Below are positions 22,658-36,900 of a stretch of 64,000 bases of DNA, piece by piece; the stretch's first letter is position 1; each line of letters begins with the position of its first letter. The notes under the pieces were generated by a model. That model saw only the letters and a program-made list of their open reading frames with translations. It did not search any database and was not told the origin of the DNA. This DNA comes from Ipomoea triloba. Its lineage: Eukaryota > Streptophyta > Magnoliopsida > Solanales > Convolvulaceae. The stretch spans positions 12,892,011-12,956,010 of the forward strand of contig NC_044925.1 in the NCBI RefSeq assembly GCF_003576645.1, written 5' to 3'. Both the position numbers and the translations under genes were made by a program.

Positions 22658-23722
22658 GTCTAGGTTAAAAAGTGAACTGAAAAGGCAACGAATGGAGAGT
22701 GGAGGAAACCTTAAATAGACTAAGCTGCAAATATATTTGAGTGAAAGTATTATGGAAGATAATTATGATTTTGATATCCTTAGATGTTGGAAGGTAAACA
22801 ATGAGAGATTGACCATTCTTTCAAAAATGGCAAGGGATATTCTAGCAGTACCAATATCAATAGTGGCTTCTGAATTTGCTTTTTCTACAAGTGGTAGAGT
22901 TTTAGATCCATTTAGGAGTTCCTTAACTCCTAAAATTGTGGAAGCCTTAATTTGTACAAATGATTGGTTGAGATTACCAAATCAACCAATCTCAACCAAT
23001 ACAATTTGAGGAAGATTTTGATGACTGTGAAAGGCTTGAAAAAGGTAAATCTTTCTTTTATGTTAATCCTTATTTCCTTTTATGATTTTTTTTTATATCT
23101 TGTAACTTTTAAATATATGTTTTTTATTTGCAGAGTTGTCAAGTGGAATTAGGAGTGCTGGAACTTGTTATCCCTTCCCACCATTGTAGTAATATTCATT
23201 CATTTCTCTGAATTTTATATTAATCTGTTATTATTGTTTTCCTTTATCTTCTGATAATCTGTTATGACATGAGTCATGAGTACATGACAAATGACAATGG
23301 CTTCATTGGCTTGGCAACAATTAACTTGTTACTGCATCGAATCCTTGGCCCCCTTCAAGCTTTCAGTCTGCAGCACGTATAATAATATAAGTTTAGTGTG
23401 CACTTGTAGCATTTTGCCTTGATTCATTTATGAATCATGATTGCATATGTTATGATAATTATTGTTCTCCCTTCCTCATTACTTGTTACTTTTCTTTTGG
23501 GCTTTGGCTATGATGCTGCTTCCACCTTGGTCTGAAACAAATTTTGGGTTGGTATGTTAACTTGATCTAAAACAAAGCAATCTGAGCCTATTTTTATTTT
23601 TAAGCGAACTGTTAAACTGTGACTTTTCATGTATATAAATGTGTTTTAAGTTAGCAATTTGAGCAGGAAGATGAGGAATGTTGATTGTTGAGTTGCTGAG
23701 TAATGCTGAATAATTTTGTAAA

Positions 23723-24251
23723 GAGTTGATACCCAATATAGTCCTCGACTATACTGATTTTACTCAATTTAATTCTAAATGACTTTTTGTACTCAATTTA
23801 GTCCTAGACGTTGAAGGTTTTACACAATTTAGTCCTTTGTTAAAACTTCTGTTAGTTGACGGTTAGAAATAGGGTCCTAATGATAATTTATCATCCTTTA
23901 TCCCATTTGGAATGATTCCTACTTCTTCCCCTTATTAAGATCCACGCAGAAATGTAAATTTTCGTACCAAATCAACTTCAACCCTAAATAAATAAATATA
24001 GAGTAAATAAATATTTGAATACAAAGATTTATATCTGCATGGATCTTAGTAAGGGGAAGAAGAATGAATCATCCCAAATAAGATGAAGGATGAGAAATTA
24101 CCATTAAAACCCTATCTACTAACAAAAATTTTAACAAATGACTAAATTTGTTAAAACCATCAAAGTCAATGACTAAATTGAGCACAAAAAGTTATTTAAA
24201 ACTAAATTGAGTAAAACCACTATAGTCGAGAACTATATTGGATATTAACTC
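23723..24251. mobile_element. Mutator-like MITE
   Basis: 529 bp, left end GAGTTGATACCCAATATAGT and near-complementary right end ATATTGGATATTAACTC, with an exact 10-bp duplication ATTTTGTAAA (23713-23722 and 24252-24261). Its ends resemble those of the element at 15508-17093, so the two belong to one family. No coding sequence. Confidence 0.88.
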
Positions 24252-24677
24252 ATTTTGTAAATATATTAACTTTTGAGTAATCAATGAACTACTGATTGGA
24301 CAATATTATTCTGTAAAAATGTAATTAATTTTTTGTATTAAGTTGTAAGTTGTAAACTATTAGTAAATTGTTAGTTTTATTTAAGTTTCAATTTTTAAAT
24401 TTAAGTTTTAAGTTTTAATTTTTAAATTGTTTATTTGAAAAATTTGAACTGTAAACTATAAATAGTAAATATTTTACTTTATTTAGTACTTAATTTTGCA
24501 GTTTTATTTTCTTTTATTGCAATCCAATAAAATTCGTCCAAAATCCAAACCTAATAAACCCGATGGATTAGCTGTTCAAAATGCACGGATATGAGATAAC
24601 CTAAGATATTCAGTATCTGATCAGGTGGGCGGTTCTCAAATTCGAACCGCCCCGAACCTGTCCGATTCTCAAGCCTA

Positions 24678-24988
24678 CTAATATTGAAACATCTTTTAAG
24701 AAAAAAACAATCGTATTTCATTTATGCCACTCGTCTATGTTTAATTTTCAATACTTTAGCAATCACTATTAGCCGAATTGACAGTTGAATATTAAAAATG
24801 AAAATGAACAAAAGCATAAAATTATCTTTATATGACAGCACAAGACCATTTAGACTATTGGAAATGAACAAAAAGCATAAACTAAAGCTTGCCTTATAAG
24901 ACCATGACTGTATGCAAGCAGAGAAAAATACATAACAGACCATTTAGAATAGTGAGTACTACCTGGAGAGAAAATGGTACATCAGAAC
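24678..24988 (-). other. 3' flank / probable 3' UTR of the ASHH1-like gene
   Basis: Lies between the gene's stop codon and the hAT transposon. A segment containing AAATGAACAAAAGCATAAA is present twice (about 24800 and 24862). The polyadenylation site cannot be fixed. Confidence 0.4.
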
Positions 24989-27900
24989 TTACTCATTTGT
25001 CAACTGCTTCACTTGGTCCGGATCATCACCTTCCCCGGAGGCCAAGGCCATCGGCATGGGCATTTGTGGAGGGCACATGACGTTCTTCACCACGGAGAAG
25101 TAAAAATCAAAATCTGATTTCATTTTTAAGCAACTTGCTCCAATCCACTTCTCTGCTACACTCGTAGGCACACTATCCTGGCTATCGCGTTCATGTTCTT
25201 CAATGGCAGGGCGAATTTCATTGTACAAGGAATTGAGTGCCAAATTGGCCTGATTTCTCATCTCCTGAATCAAATAATAACATCCATGGATAAATCCAGG
25301 AAAGTTTCAAGTAAAATTTCCATCAAGAAATAAGAATTTATATTTGGTTCTAATTTCTAATAAGTTATCACGCTTGAATATGGGGATGATTACACCCTCT
25401 TATAAATGTCCAGGTAAAGATCTGCATATTTTTATACATGAAAGTTTAGGTCAACAGAGGCTAGCCAAGGAGAAGGCAGCACAAAGTTATTGAAATTAAC
25501 AAATGCCTACCAAACGTTGACAGCTTGAATCAAACCCAAACACTTTCAAGTGAAGTGAATTGCCGTTACTTATTCAACCAATCCACATTGGTGCTAAAGT
25601 TATGCAAAGAAAGAAATAATACTGGACACAACCTCCCTGTGTGTCCAGGAATCAAGCCAGAAAATGACAGACTATATTTGAGTTCATAAATAAATGACTT
25701 TGATATCCTACAGTGGTGAAGGGACCATAAAAAATAATTTCCAATTTTAAGTATTATAGACTATAGTGAAGCAAATCCTTGGAAACCCACCCTCTACTGT
25801 ACCATTCTTGATGAAACCTAAATCAATATGATGATATCTGTAACACCCCGGCTCGGCTATACCGTACATCCGGAGTGGTTACCGCCACACCTAGACTGAA
25901 CCCAATCAAATCCAGAAAGAGTCCACTCTAGATGCACAGGCTAAAGAAGGAAACTGTTTCACACGCTTTCTACTTGACAAAAGCTTTACGTATATATTGC
26001 AGCGGAAAGAAAGGAAGGTAGCTAGGTTAGCTACTACTATATATACAAGGATCGACCCATTGGGTCCAAAAACGTGAAAGTTTAGGTTGTTCACATCTTG
26101 TTAGCCATACTAGGCTACAAAAGATATTCACACAACAAAAAGAAGGAGTTGTTCTAAACAGTATACTTCGGAAAGGGCGGAGCAGGAGGAGCAGGAGTCA
26201 TCATCAAGCAGGATCTGCACATAGTCATCACAGTCCAACACTGCAAACACAACTTAGATGAGCTCTCAACGCTCATCGGGCTACAAGAGCCCACGCTAGA
26301 CAACATCTGATAAGAGACACGGTGAAGTGTAATTAGCGCGACGGCTAAGTAAGGATATCCATGGGTTATTCAAAACTAAATAAAGGTTTTGTAAAAATTG
26401 TTACATAGAAAACCCTATACCTTACTCATCTGCAAGATTCTACCTACAACAGTTATAAAGAGCAACTTGCATACACTATGAGCAAAATTCAATGACATCT
26501 CATGTCATTTTTCCTTTTGACAAGGTCATTTGGTAATCATTTTCATACCCAATAATATATTATTAAACAATTAAGCATGCTAGTAAGTAGTAGAAAACAT
26601 AAATCACACATCTTGCTTGTAATCACATTAGTAGAAAAACTTTTCCCTCATAATGAAATTCTCATCAGTTTTCACTTTTCAAAGAGAGAGATCACCCACA
26701 ACTTTTGGGTACTTAAAAACTTGTCACATCTTTCTTTCCCGTAGCTACAGCGTAACTACATCCACTTTTCCAAAATTCCACTTAGTTCTAGATAGAAAGT
26801 GTGAGGCCTTTGGAGTCTTTCTCCACTTTTGACCACTTGGATCGTTGAACTCGGGTTCAGTGGTCATCGCCCGGTCTAATACTGATCCCCTGGACTTATA
26901 GGAGCGTTGGAATGATTCCTAGCTAGCCTCACTAGGTTCATAAGAACGACACCTACCCGAACATAGAGTGACTATACTTAAGTGTGCACACCCCCGTAGG
27001 AGTTCTTTTCCTTCCGGGTGATATAGTACTCGGCGAATAGACTTCGCCCACAGTATGAATGATCATACACATAACTACCATACGGGATAGGCACTTTAAG
27101 CTCATCTTTATCCCGTAGGTTAACAAGGTCCTCCACGACTTTTACTAGAATTAAGGTTTGAAAACATTTTTCCACTCTGCTTGAAAATATTTTGGACATA
27201 CTTGGGTCAATCCCAATACTCGGAAATTAATTCTCCTTTTAACCCAATTCACAAATTCTCCTTTTCCTTTGCAAAACATTTGGATGATCCACTAACATCC
27301 TTTCACAAAAGTAAATCAAGTGTAACTACCCTACACTTTCAACTCCACATTTATCACATAAGTCTCATATTTGACACATACATCTCAATGCATATAATGT
27401 GTACATTTCCCAAGTTAAGAGATATAATGTACAAAGGTAATATTTGAGTCTTCAAAAAATCCACCCGGTTGCCCGTAGGCTTTCAAAACATCATAATACT
27501 CAGGATTAAAAACATCGGGGAAAAGTTTGGTCAAAAACAAGTCGAAAACGAGTCCGCGTCGCGCAGACTCGCGACTGGCCGCAGCTGCGGACGCACAGCG
27601 GACGCGTGCGTCCGAGCCGCGTCCGCACGTTCGGCAAATGGCGCCGAAATTGGGCGCCCACGGACGCGCAGCGGACGCGCGTCCGTGCCCGCGTCCGGCC
27701 TTCCGGCCGTGACGCCGTAACTCTGGCGTCGATGGACGCGCGTCCAAGGCCGCGTCCACCCTAAAACTGCCAGAAAATTTCTGGCGCAGTCCGAAAGATT
27801 GAGCCGGTAAAAATAGTTCCCGAACTCTTTTTCACTTGAAATTTTTATGGTAGAACCCCAACTTATAGTACTTGATGTCCGTAAAAATTTTTGGTCATTT

Positions 27901-30900
27901 TGATCTACGAATAAACACAGAAAATTCCATTTTTGCCCTTGGCAGTGTGCTGTCCAGAATTTCTCTCTCTGGACCAGTTTTGGAAAAAAAATCGAAAACC
28001 ATACTTATACTACTCCGATCATTATGAAATTTTATATGCGGGTTCTACACTTATTGAACTACATACCTGAGAAAAATGGAGTCAAAATACCTTACCAATT
28101 TTTCCCAATAATTTTCGGAAGTCACTGCCAGAGACTAGCTTAATTTTATTTCACTATTTTCACAGTATAGGCATATATGGACCTAATACAACATATACAT
28201 GCATAAACTAGCTATCAATTATCTAGTTTCAAATAACCTCAACCAAATAAAGGGATTCCTTACCTCGATGGAAGATTTTAAAGAAAACCGTAGGAGTTGT
28301 TGTTTTCCTTCGTTTGAGTCCAAAGATCCTAAAATATCGCCATAACAACAACATATTCATGCACCTTTAGTTTACACTTAAATTCTAAGAAGGTTTTAAC
28401 CAAACAAAGTCTAAAATCTTACCTACACTTAGACACTTGAGTTGGAGAAAGGCTTAGGAGTTCTTGATCATAATGGAAGACTAAGCCAAATTTCTTCCTT
28501 CTTCTTCTTGGTGTAATTTCGAAAATGGGATGGAGGGGATGAGAGAGATGATGATGTGAGTTTTGGCTTGAAGACTAAGTAATCAAGTGCAATTGCACCA
28601 TACCTCATTAATGCTAGCATTAAATGATCCAATCTTAGGCTAGATTTGGTTGCCACTTGTCAATACCCTATGGAGTCCTTAAGAAGATCACAACTTAATT
28701 GGCCAGTTTATGGTTAAATCAGATGAAAGCTCGGAGGATTATTACTTAATTCGGGAAAATTCTAACACCAAAATTATCCTAAAAATAATCCCGTCGCTAA
28801 TCACTCAAATTGGGAATTTTTCGGTATCTCGCGAAATATAGGTACAAGGTTCGTAACAATTTTACCCCTTACAGTCCGCTTAAAATTTTACTTGAACTAA
28901 CTAGAAGTTCAGGCTTAATCGTATCATACTTAATAATCCAATTCCTAGGAAAATTCGAACTGAATATACATCCCTAAGAATTTTACGTTTCGTGACCGGT
29001 ACGTAGATCGCAGCTTATTAATGACTAGTAAAAAAAAAATTCTTTCGATCACCGAGAGACCTTCTCATAAATGTCATAGCTTAAAAATATATATTCTCGA
29101 ACCTTAACTTTGTCGGAAAAACCGAGGGGTTACAATATCAGAGTTAATTAGAGTCTAAGTTTTTTACGCGATTGGTGTCAGGTGAAGAGGAAACAACAAA
29201 AAGTGGAAAGATCATCCTCAATCTATGATTTCTTCAAAGATAACCAAAACTACCACCAACACTGAATGAATGAAGTCATGATAGAGAACTGATATTTCCA
29301 TACATAAAATAAAAATAAAAATAAAAAAGGACAATTCTTCTCTGTCGTGAGTAGATGTGTAAGCAATTAATCATGGTAAAATTACATGCAAACACAAATT
29401 TTCTATTTATTTTATTTTCTTTTAAATTTATTTCAATTTCAATTTTAAGTGGTTCAATCATCAATGTACAAAATTAATTTTCAATAAAAATTTAATTATT
29501 TTCAAATTTGTACTATTTTAGATTTTTTAATGGGATAAGGGTTAAATAAGCCTACGAACTAAACTGAGAGAAAAAAAATAAACTCAAAAAAAAAAAAAAA
29601 ACAAACAAACAAACTCAGCAAAACAGTGAATTTGAGATAAGATTGAATCCAATCAATTAGCTAGTCTAACCCAAGGCCTTATAAAGGCATATATTTCTCT
29701 ATTTTTTAATGTGGGATTCTTCTTAACAGCAATGAAATGGAGCAATTGGCCAATGAAATACATAAGTTTTTCATAATAGAATAGTTGTCAAAAATAATTA
29801 GTGCATACCTCATACTTCATAATTTCTTCCTGTGCATCCTTCGATGGAAACAATTTAGCAACATTTTCTGCAGTTACTTGCTTTCGTACAGAAGACTTGG
29901 CCCTTTGCTTGGGGGAATTTTGGACTTTCTTCTTTGACAAACCAGGTCCAGCATTGTAGTTCCGACCAGAATTATAATTTCGGATGCGAGGTATTAATGA
30001 GTTCTGTTTGTGAAAGCCAGCTTGCAAATCATTAGGATATATTTCCTTACACTCGTTCACCTCAGCATTCAATACTTCAGCATCCACTGGACCTGAATAA
30101 TGTGCCTCCAAGGAAATAGTTGATTCCAAACTATGTTCAGAACCCACCATAACACTCATCATTGCAGGGTAGACATTTCTCCCACTGTCCATTGGTTCAG
30201 GTTCAGAATGACTTTGCATTCCGGCTTGGTTCGCAAGAGTTTCATCCTCTCCAGAGTCATAGAGGGGAATTTTATCGACTTCATATCTGCACAAAGACAG
30301 TGGCATCCCAAAGTTTAAGAACACAAATTATGAAGCAATATGGTTGTACAAACAACTCACAGAGACTTGGATTCCCAGACACATGCCTACCAAACTATAA
30401 TAAATTTATTCATGCACTTAAACTATAATCTTAAATTTGTTCAAAGGTTTAGGCAAAATGGCTCTAATATATAAATCAGCTATCCTCTTCAAGTGTTGAA
30501 CCTACTTTAATACTGCTTCCTGCTACTATATAGCCAGCTTGGAATGAATTTCCCCAGGAGCAATGGAGAATAGAAGAGTTTTCATGCTCTTTCCTAGAGA
30601 AAAAATAGTAATGTTCTAGAACAATTCAAAACAAAAAAAGAGAAGGATTAAAGGACAAAAAATTTCATAACCCATTTTGCAAAGGGCCTCACCAGAATTG
30701 CATGTGTTAAGTGTTATCATTGGCTAAGGCAATAGGTCCCATGTCAAAAGTAAGGGAAGGAAAGAGTAATGACTTTTATTAGTACTAAAGGATTTGAATT
30801 CCATAGTAAGGTAATAAAAGTAGGCAAACAAACATGGTAATGGGTAAAGCCCTTAACCAAACACTACCTAAGATTGACAAAACTTCTGCAATTTCTAAAC

Positions 30901-33900
30901 AGAGAACAGGTCTCATTGTCTCAATAGAAGTATATATCACATCCCATACAGTGTCTTGCCTTATTTCTTTCATCATATTCATGGCTGGAAATGCTTCACC
31001 CACGATCTAGGAAACTAATACATATGCTGATATGCAGGCAAGTCGGTCATGCATAAGGCCACCCTAACGTAAGGTCAGGAGGTCGATCCCCAACCAGTGA
31101 AATTCCGGGTGGAATATTTTATGTTGCATTTAGTAACTGGGAAAATTGGAAAATAGAAGAAGTGCTTTTTGCACTGTTTTTCATTTTTTCCATTGGAAAA
31201 CAATTTTCCATTTTTCCAACATAACAAAAGAATTTGAAAAATACAATAATCACCATTATCATTATACATAGACTTCCACTTCACATATATATCTACTCCT
31301 ACCACCTACATACCTACCCGCCCACCTACCTCACTATCACCCCTATCTACTTAACCTTTGCACCACCATCATTACCCATACCATCTATTTACCCACCAAT
31401 ACAACTACATTCACTATAACCTTCTCTTACTTTGCATAATGAGAAGAAACATATCCTGTCTTCTATGAATCTCTTTTCTGATGTTTTACAGCCTTTGCCA
31501 CCTCATACACAAAACCATCATGTATCCATACAGGTTAAAAATTGGAGCGATAACCAAAATTGAAAGACAACTTTATGTAGAACAATGAAGACAACTAGAA
31601 TTACCTGTCATCTCCCTCTTCCCACAAATGGTTCTGCTCCTGTATAACGATAAGTCAATAATAGGAAAAGTAAAGACTAAGCTCAAAGAAGCATATTTTT
31701 CAAATTTTGGAAAATGATTCTACTTTATATTATTATTGGTATTCACCTGGAAACCATGAGACTTTGCACCCAGAAATATAGAGCAGTTTGGAGCTCCACA
31801 AAGACATCGAACAGTAGCACCCCCATACCATTCAAAGTTGTAGTTATATGTGAGCTCAGTTCCTATGGAAATATCTTGCTTGGCAAATATACCAACCCTT
31901 GTTTCTCCTAATACTGTCCATTTCCTTGTTTCACAATTTGGTAGGCTGGTAAGTTCCAAAAACAAAAGACATCTTTCAGTGCCATATGATTTGGAACAAT
32001 CAACTGATACACAATGTAATTTAGGGACATATATTTAATTTTAAATGATTTTGAGAATTGACTGATCTTACCAGGAATGATTAATAAATCTTGCCAAGCT
32101 TCCCTTCCTTGTAGCATCGATGAAATAATTTGCATTTAAAGAGATTATATATGCATCCTTAAGGCCTACATCAATAAACACAGACTGTTTTTGTATTCTT
32201 CATAATTAATTTGTTGACTAGGATTTCAAAATCTCAAAATGTTGAAAAACTACCCTTAATTTCATAAGTTTGGGACCTCCGCCTTGCTTCATCTGATGAT
32301 ATTACTTCTCCACAGTACTCAATGATAAATTGTCCAGCCTAATTATATGAAAAGAAAGGAAACTTAATTGACAAGAGGTCATTCACTGAAAGAAAATATG
32401 CAAGATGAGTAATGATAAGAGAGATGATATAAAACTACTCCATAAAGTAATTATCTCCATGCCATATTGCCATGGCCATGTTAATAGTGACTACAGACAA
32501 TATGCATATTCTTTGACACATAAGCTTTTACATTACAAGATAAACCACTTCTAATCTGCACACACACACACAATTTTAGAAAGTATTACCACTGGTTTGT
32601 AAGTAATGCATCTACCACTCAATCTCACAATCAAGTTGTAAATACATGTTAATGAATTTAACTACAAGTAGGAGTACAATGTAATAGAAGATGCTTGAGA
32701 ATAGAGCTAGAGGTAGTGGAAAATGCGCAATATTGACAGATTATGTTTCTTCTTCTTCTTTTTTGGTTTCCTTTTTAATTCTTTTTTCTAGTTATTGTCT
32801 TGTTCCTTTTTTACTTTAATTTTCGGAAAATCATTACAAGTCCAAAAATATCCAATTTAAATCATATTATCATGAAAAGGATATTGTTGCAACCCACAGG
32901 CCACATCAGTAAGGTTGTAAATACACAGTAAGTTACCAATGAAGAGAGCACAATGTAATACTTAGATACATAAATTAAAATATAACTTCTCCCTATATTT
33001 ACCAAAGTACACAAAGAATTCCATTTTTTAACCCTAACATGCACAATAAATGGTTGGAAAAAAAAAAAAAAAAAAAAAAAATTATGGCTTCAAGCACATT
33101 ACCTTTATAATCTCATCAGCTCGAAGGCCCCACCCACGGCCTTCAGTTCTGAACAACTTTGTTTTAGCATATTCAGATTTCTGGAATCTCTGAAAATAAT
33201 AAATACTAGCAATTCTAAATAAAATGCCTCCAATCCATTGTATGCATAATTTCAGAGGCATTATTAACAAGAAATCTTAAATTAACAAATCACTCATATA
33301 TAACCTAATGACAATCCAAAATATCGAGATAGACTTGGTAATTCCAGTCTCCAGACACCAGGAATGGCTTGTAACATCTAGGACATAAACAGGGACATTT
33401 GAAAATTTGAACATTTAGTATCAAATTAGACCAGATAGCATGTTGTTCCTTGGTTCTCAGTCACATATAGCTTTGGCAACATTCAGCATTTCAAAAAATG
33501 TATCTCCTATTCAACACCTAAACTACATGTCTAATTGTCAACTAATGGCTACATTTCAAGATGATTAATTCATTCATCTGAAGCATATCACTAACTCTCC
33601 TCAACAGGCTTCTTTTAGACTGCTTTACCTCCAAAATGTTCTTTACTGTAATTTTTATGTAATACAGAAAAAGCTAGGCATCAAGCTGGTGTTTGTATAT
33701 ACAGTTAGAGCAATAAAAAGCTTTAAACTCCATAAAGCTCATATATACCAAATTACACTCTTTTTTACACAAGTGACTCAAACATGATAATTTTAGTCTA
33801 TAAACAGATATTGCAATCTCTCCTTTTTATGTGTAATCTTCACTGAGTTGTATAATTCCGAGACCAGTTGACATAGTTGATCCACTACCCAATCATTAAA

Positions 33901-36900
33901 TGCTCCTCTAAGCATGATCTTCAAATGACCCTAGCCTCGATCGGATGGAATTGTTTAGGTATTCTCACATGCCTCATGTTTATAGTACATAAAACCAAAA
34001 GAAGAAAACCTTTGGTCATTGCAAGATTTTCATCATGTGAATGCTGATGATTAATTTATTCAACAATAATAATGCCTAGTGGCACCAGCATTAATCTTCC
34101 AGATTACAAAATCAATATTTCAAGACAGATTCCTATGTCTAATATGATTTCCCAAAACTTGAGCAAAGAATAAAAGAGAACAATAAATATGAATATGAAT
34201 AAGAGATAAGAGAATGCTTAAATGTAAGATTAAAGATTTATCCAGTGATTACAAAAGACTAAAGCCTATATATTTATAGGCTAAGAGGGGTACCTATAGA
34301 GGCCTGATTCAAGATTATTCACTTTACATGTTTATTACCATATTATGACACTTCAGCTAATCTTTGGTATCTTTTAAGTTTATAGCATGAAAAATTTTAA
34401 GCTGCACTACCCATAGACATGGATAACAAATGCTCATGCTCTGAACAAGAATTTACTCTACTTTCCTTAGTGTCAAGGATACAGCAATCAAGAGTTTAGT
34501 TATGCAGACACAAGCAAAAAGAGAGGCTTGCATAAAGCTTTTAGAAACTCCTTAACCTGATTCTTGCAATAATTGCCAGAAGGGCAGTATCCAGGTGTGC
34601 ATTCAGTGCTGGTTAATAAATTCAAGCACCTTTCTCCACATGCACTTTCAGGATCACTGGTTTCATACTTGCATTCACAAATAGCAATGTCCTCATCTTT
34701 AAGTTTTTTAGCTCTGTAAAATATCAGAAGAACCTGAATTAAAATCATATTCCATAGCAAAGCCAGTTTAATCGTATGAACAGTGACTAAGTTTGGCATG
34801 TCGTAACTGCATCAGGTAAATTACAAAACAGACCAACAATGTAAGAGTTGAAGGAAAAGTTTCACCATTTGGTAGCAACCGAGAAACTCACGCAAGAATG
34901 AATGAAAGGTAATTGTTGAATTACAACTTGCTATGCAGAAATTTGTACCCCAAGAATGAAAGGACAAAGCAGTGGTCTTGGATTCTAAGCTAAACCTAAC
35001 ATGTATCTCTTACTGTATCATTATAACAATGCAGTGCTATCAAATATCAACAATCAGTGTACTCACCAAAGTGAATAAGACAAATAAGAAATAAGGAATA
35101 CAGTTCACATCAGATAAAGCTACATATTAAAGGAGATACCAGATCAGTGAATGGCTAATAAATACTCTTCTAGCCCATCCACTTTAAGTAAAATAGGTAA
35201 TAGAATATTCTACAGAAGTCAAATATTTTACAGGTTATGGTATTCAGTTGACTGAAATGCATGCAAAGAACTTTCTGGGAAAACTTATTTTTATGCCATA
35301 GGTCATAGCATAAAATATTTTAACAATTACAAGTCAAGTAAAGAAATTTATGCATCTTTCTCCATTTTCTTCTAGCAAAAATATGCTTACTATTATAAAA
35401 CTATCATTTGACCCTAATCCCATTTGATTCCTATATTTTATCCATAGCAGTAGCCTAGAAGACATCCAAAGCCTAATCTCATTCAGCATCTTCTTCATCA
35501 CGGTATTCTAGGTATTCTTTCCAGTCTCCACAGCAATATTCACCTTCCCTAAGAAAATCCTATCTTTGTAAAGAGCAAGCAGCATTAAATGCATATTTTG
35601 TGGCTACAAGCACAAGTGACCTGCTTTTCATCTGCTTCTGCCAGCATGTCCTTTTGCTTGCTTCCAAGATGTTCATAAGTTCATTATTTTTTTTTTCTAG
35701 CCAATTACGCAATTACCCAATAGTTGAATAGTCAGTACATCCATTTTTACCTTTTAAGTTTTTTTTTTTCTCTTTTTTTCCTTGTTTTTGGTCAAGCAAA
35801 CTTCTTTGATTTCAATTGCTCCAAACAGTTCTACAGAAGTTATTGATAGAAGGAGATAAAGTAGAGAGATCAATTGATTAAACACAATGGAAAAAAGGTA
35901 GAGAACAAAGACTTCTTGCATATGAGGGTGTTTAATCATTTAATAGATGTAACATTTGTTTTTCTATTGGATTTTTCCCTTACGTGAACAATTGGAATGC
36001 AAATGAAAGAATTTTAATAACAATCACTAGAAAACCTTTTACAATCATAGAAGCTATTCCCAGCAAAATTTTATCATTAGTTTTTCTTTTTTCTTTTCCT
36101 TTAGAAAGTGATCGATGCCATTAACTCAATTTAAAAAATAATGGAATGAGAAAACCAAGGAAATACTATGCGGTGCATTATCTTACCCCAAGATATGCGT
36201 AAGCCATAATACATATAAAGATTTTGACTGAGAAGTTTGATCCATATATGAGGATGTAAACAACATAGAGAAATGAAGTAGATACACTACACTACTACAG
36301 CAGCAGAAGTTTCAAAGATGTGAAAGAAAATAAGCAACATGGATATAGCAATAGTGTGCTTATGGCATGCCTTACATATAATACAGTGGATTATGTCACC
36401 TGAAATTGAGTAATGCAACCCTAAAATCTCTTATTAATTGCACAAGGTAGCAGGTTTAGAATTTGAGCTCAAGCTTAATTGTTAGAACTTAGAAGCATGG
36501 GTATTTTCCTGGTTTGTCAAGCAATTAGCAATTTTTTCTATTTTTCCTGTAGCACTTCAGAGTCACACAATGAGTAATCGCCCAAACGTTCAGATAATAA
36601 TCATAATATTTCTGAACTTTAAAATGACAACAAACCTAGGAACTCCTTTTTGTTGATTTAACATTCCCCTTGGTACCTTTTAATAAGATTAAAGATTCTT
36701 AACTTTTTTAATTGACATTAACCTCTGCAACTTACTCAATGCCCAACTGCTGAAGTTGGTTTCTTTTGAAGTGAGGTTCACCTATGAGAATAGGGGTACA
36801 AGTCATAAGTTCCATTATAAGAAAGACTTCCTATTATCCTATAGGGTATTGGCACGTTTTCATATACGCCTATCAGTTGTTTCTCCCCACCCCATTGCCC

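Larger units (their letters stand above)
19829..23187 (+). pseudogene. hAT transposase pseudogene (zBED, hATC)
   Basis: A RICESLEEPER/DAYSLEEPER-like transposase. The ATG at 19829 opens 100 codons with a BED zinc finger (KVWDHFENI, KGKCLYCAMLFA, GTSSLKKH). The expected continuation NPHSKDRRQLILTF lies in the next frame after about 20131. Further recognisable blocks are DVPTRWNSTYIML at about 21590, SNAFFNEISDL at about 21780, MKNKFEKYWG after an intron-like GT..AG gap (about 21857-21954), and the C-terminal dimerisation domain at 22737-23009 (VASEFAFSTSGRVLDPFRSSL, KIVEALICTNDWLR). The last exon appears to end at about 23187. Many stops and frameshifts lie between, and two hAT MITEs interrupt it. 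Confidence 0.87.
18326..24677 (+). mobile_element. Decayed autonomous-type hAT transposon
   Basis: The left end TAGGCATGTGCAAACC and the complement of the right end (TAGGCTTGAGAATCGG) form imperfect terminal inverted repeats. The flanking 8-mers TTAATATT (18318-18325) and CTAATATT (24678-24685) match at 7 of 8 positions, an aged hAT duplication. It holds a degenerate transposase gene (19829-23187) with a probable 5' UTR intron starting after 18904, and three younger MITEs. Sub-repeats of TGATATATTATGAATATATG occupy 19200-19400. Confidence 0.8.

Noticed and set aside
27415..27759. Arg/Ala-rich frames on both strands
   Set aside because: They come from the GGACGCG repeat module and extend over its AT-rich edges without a domain.
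31016..31110. Possible tRNA/SINE-like segment with GGTCGATCCCC
   Set aside because: Only a weak B-box resemblance. No A box, cloverleaf or tail could be supported.
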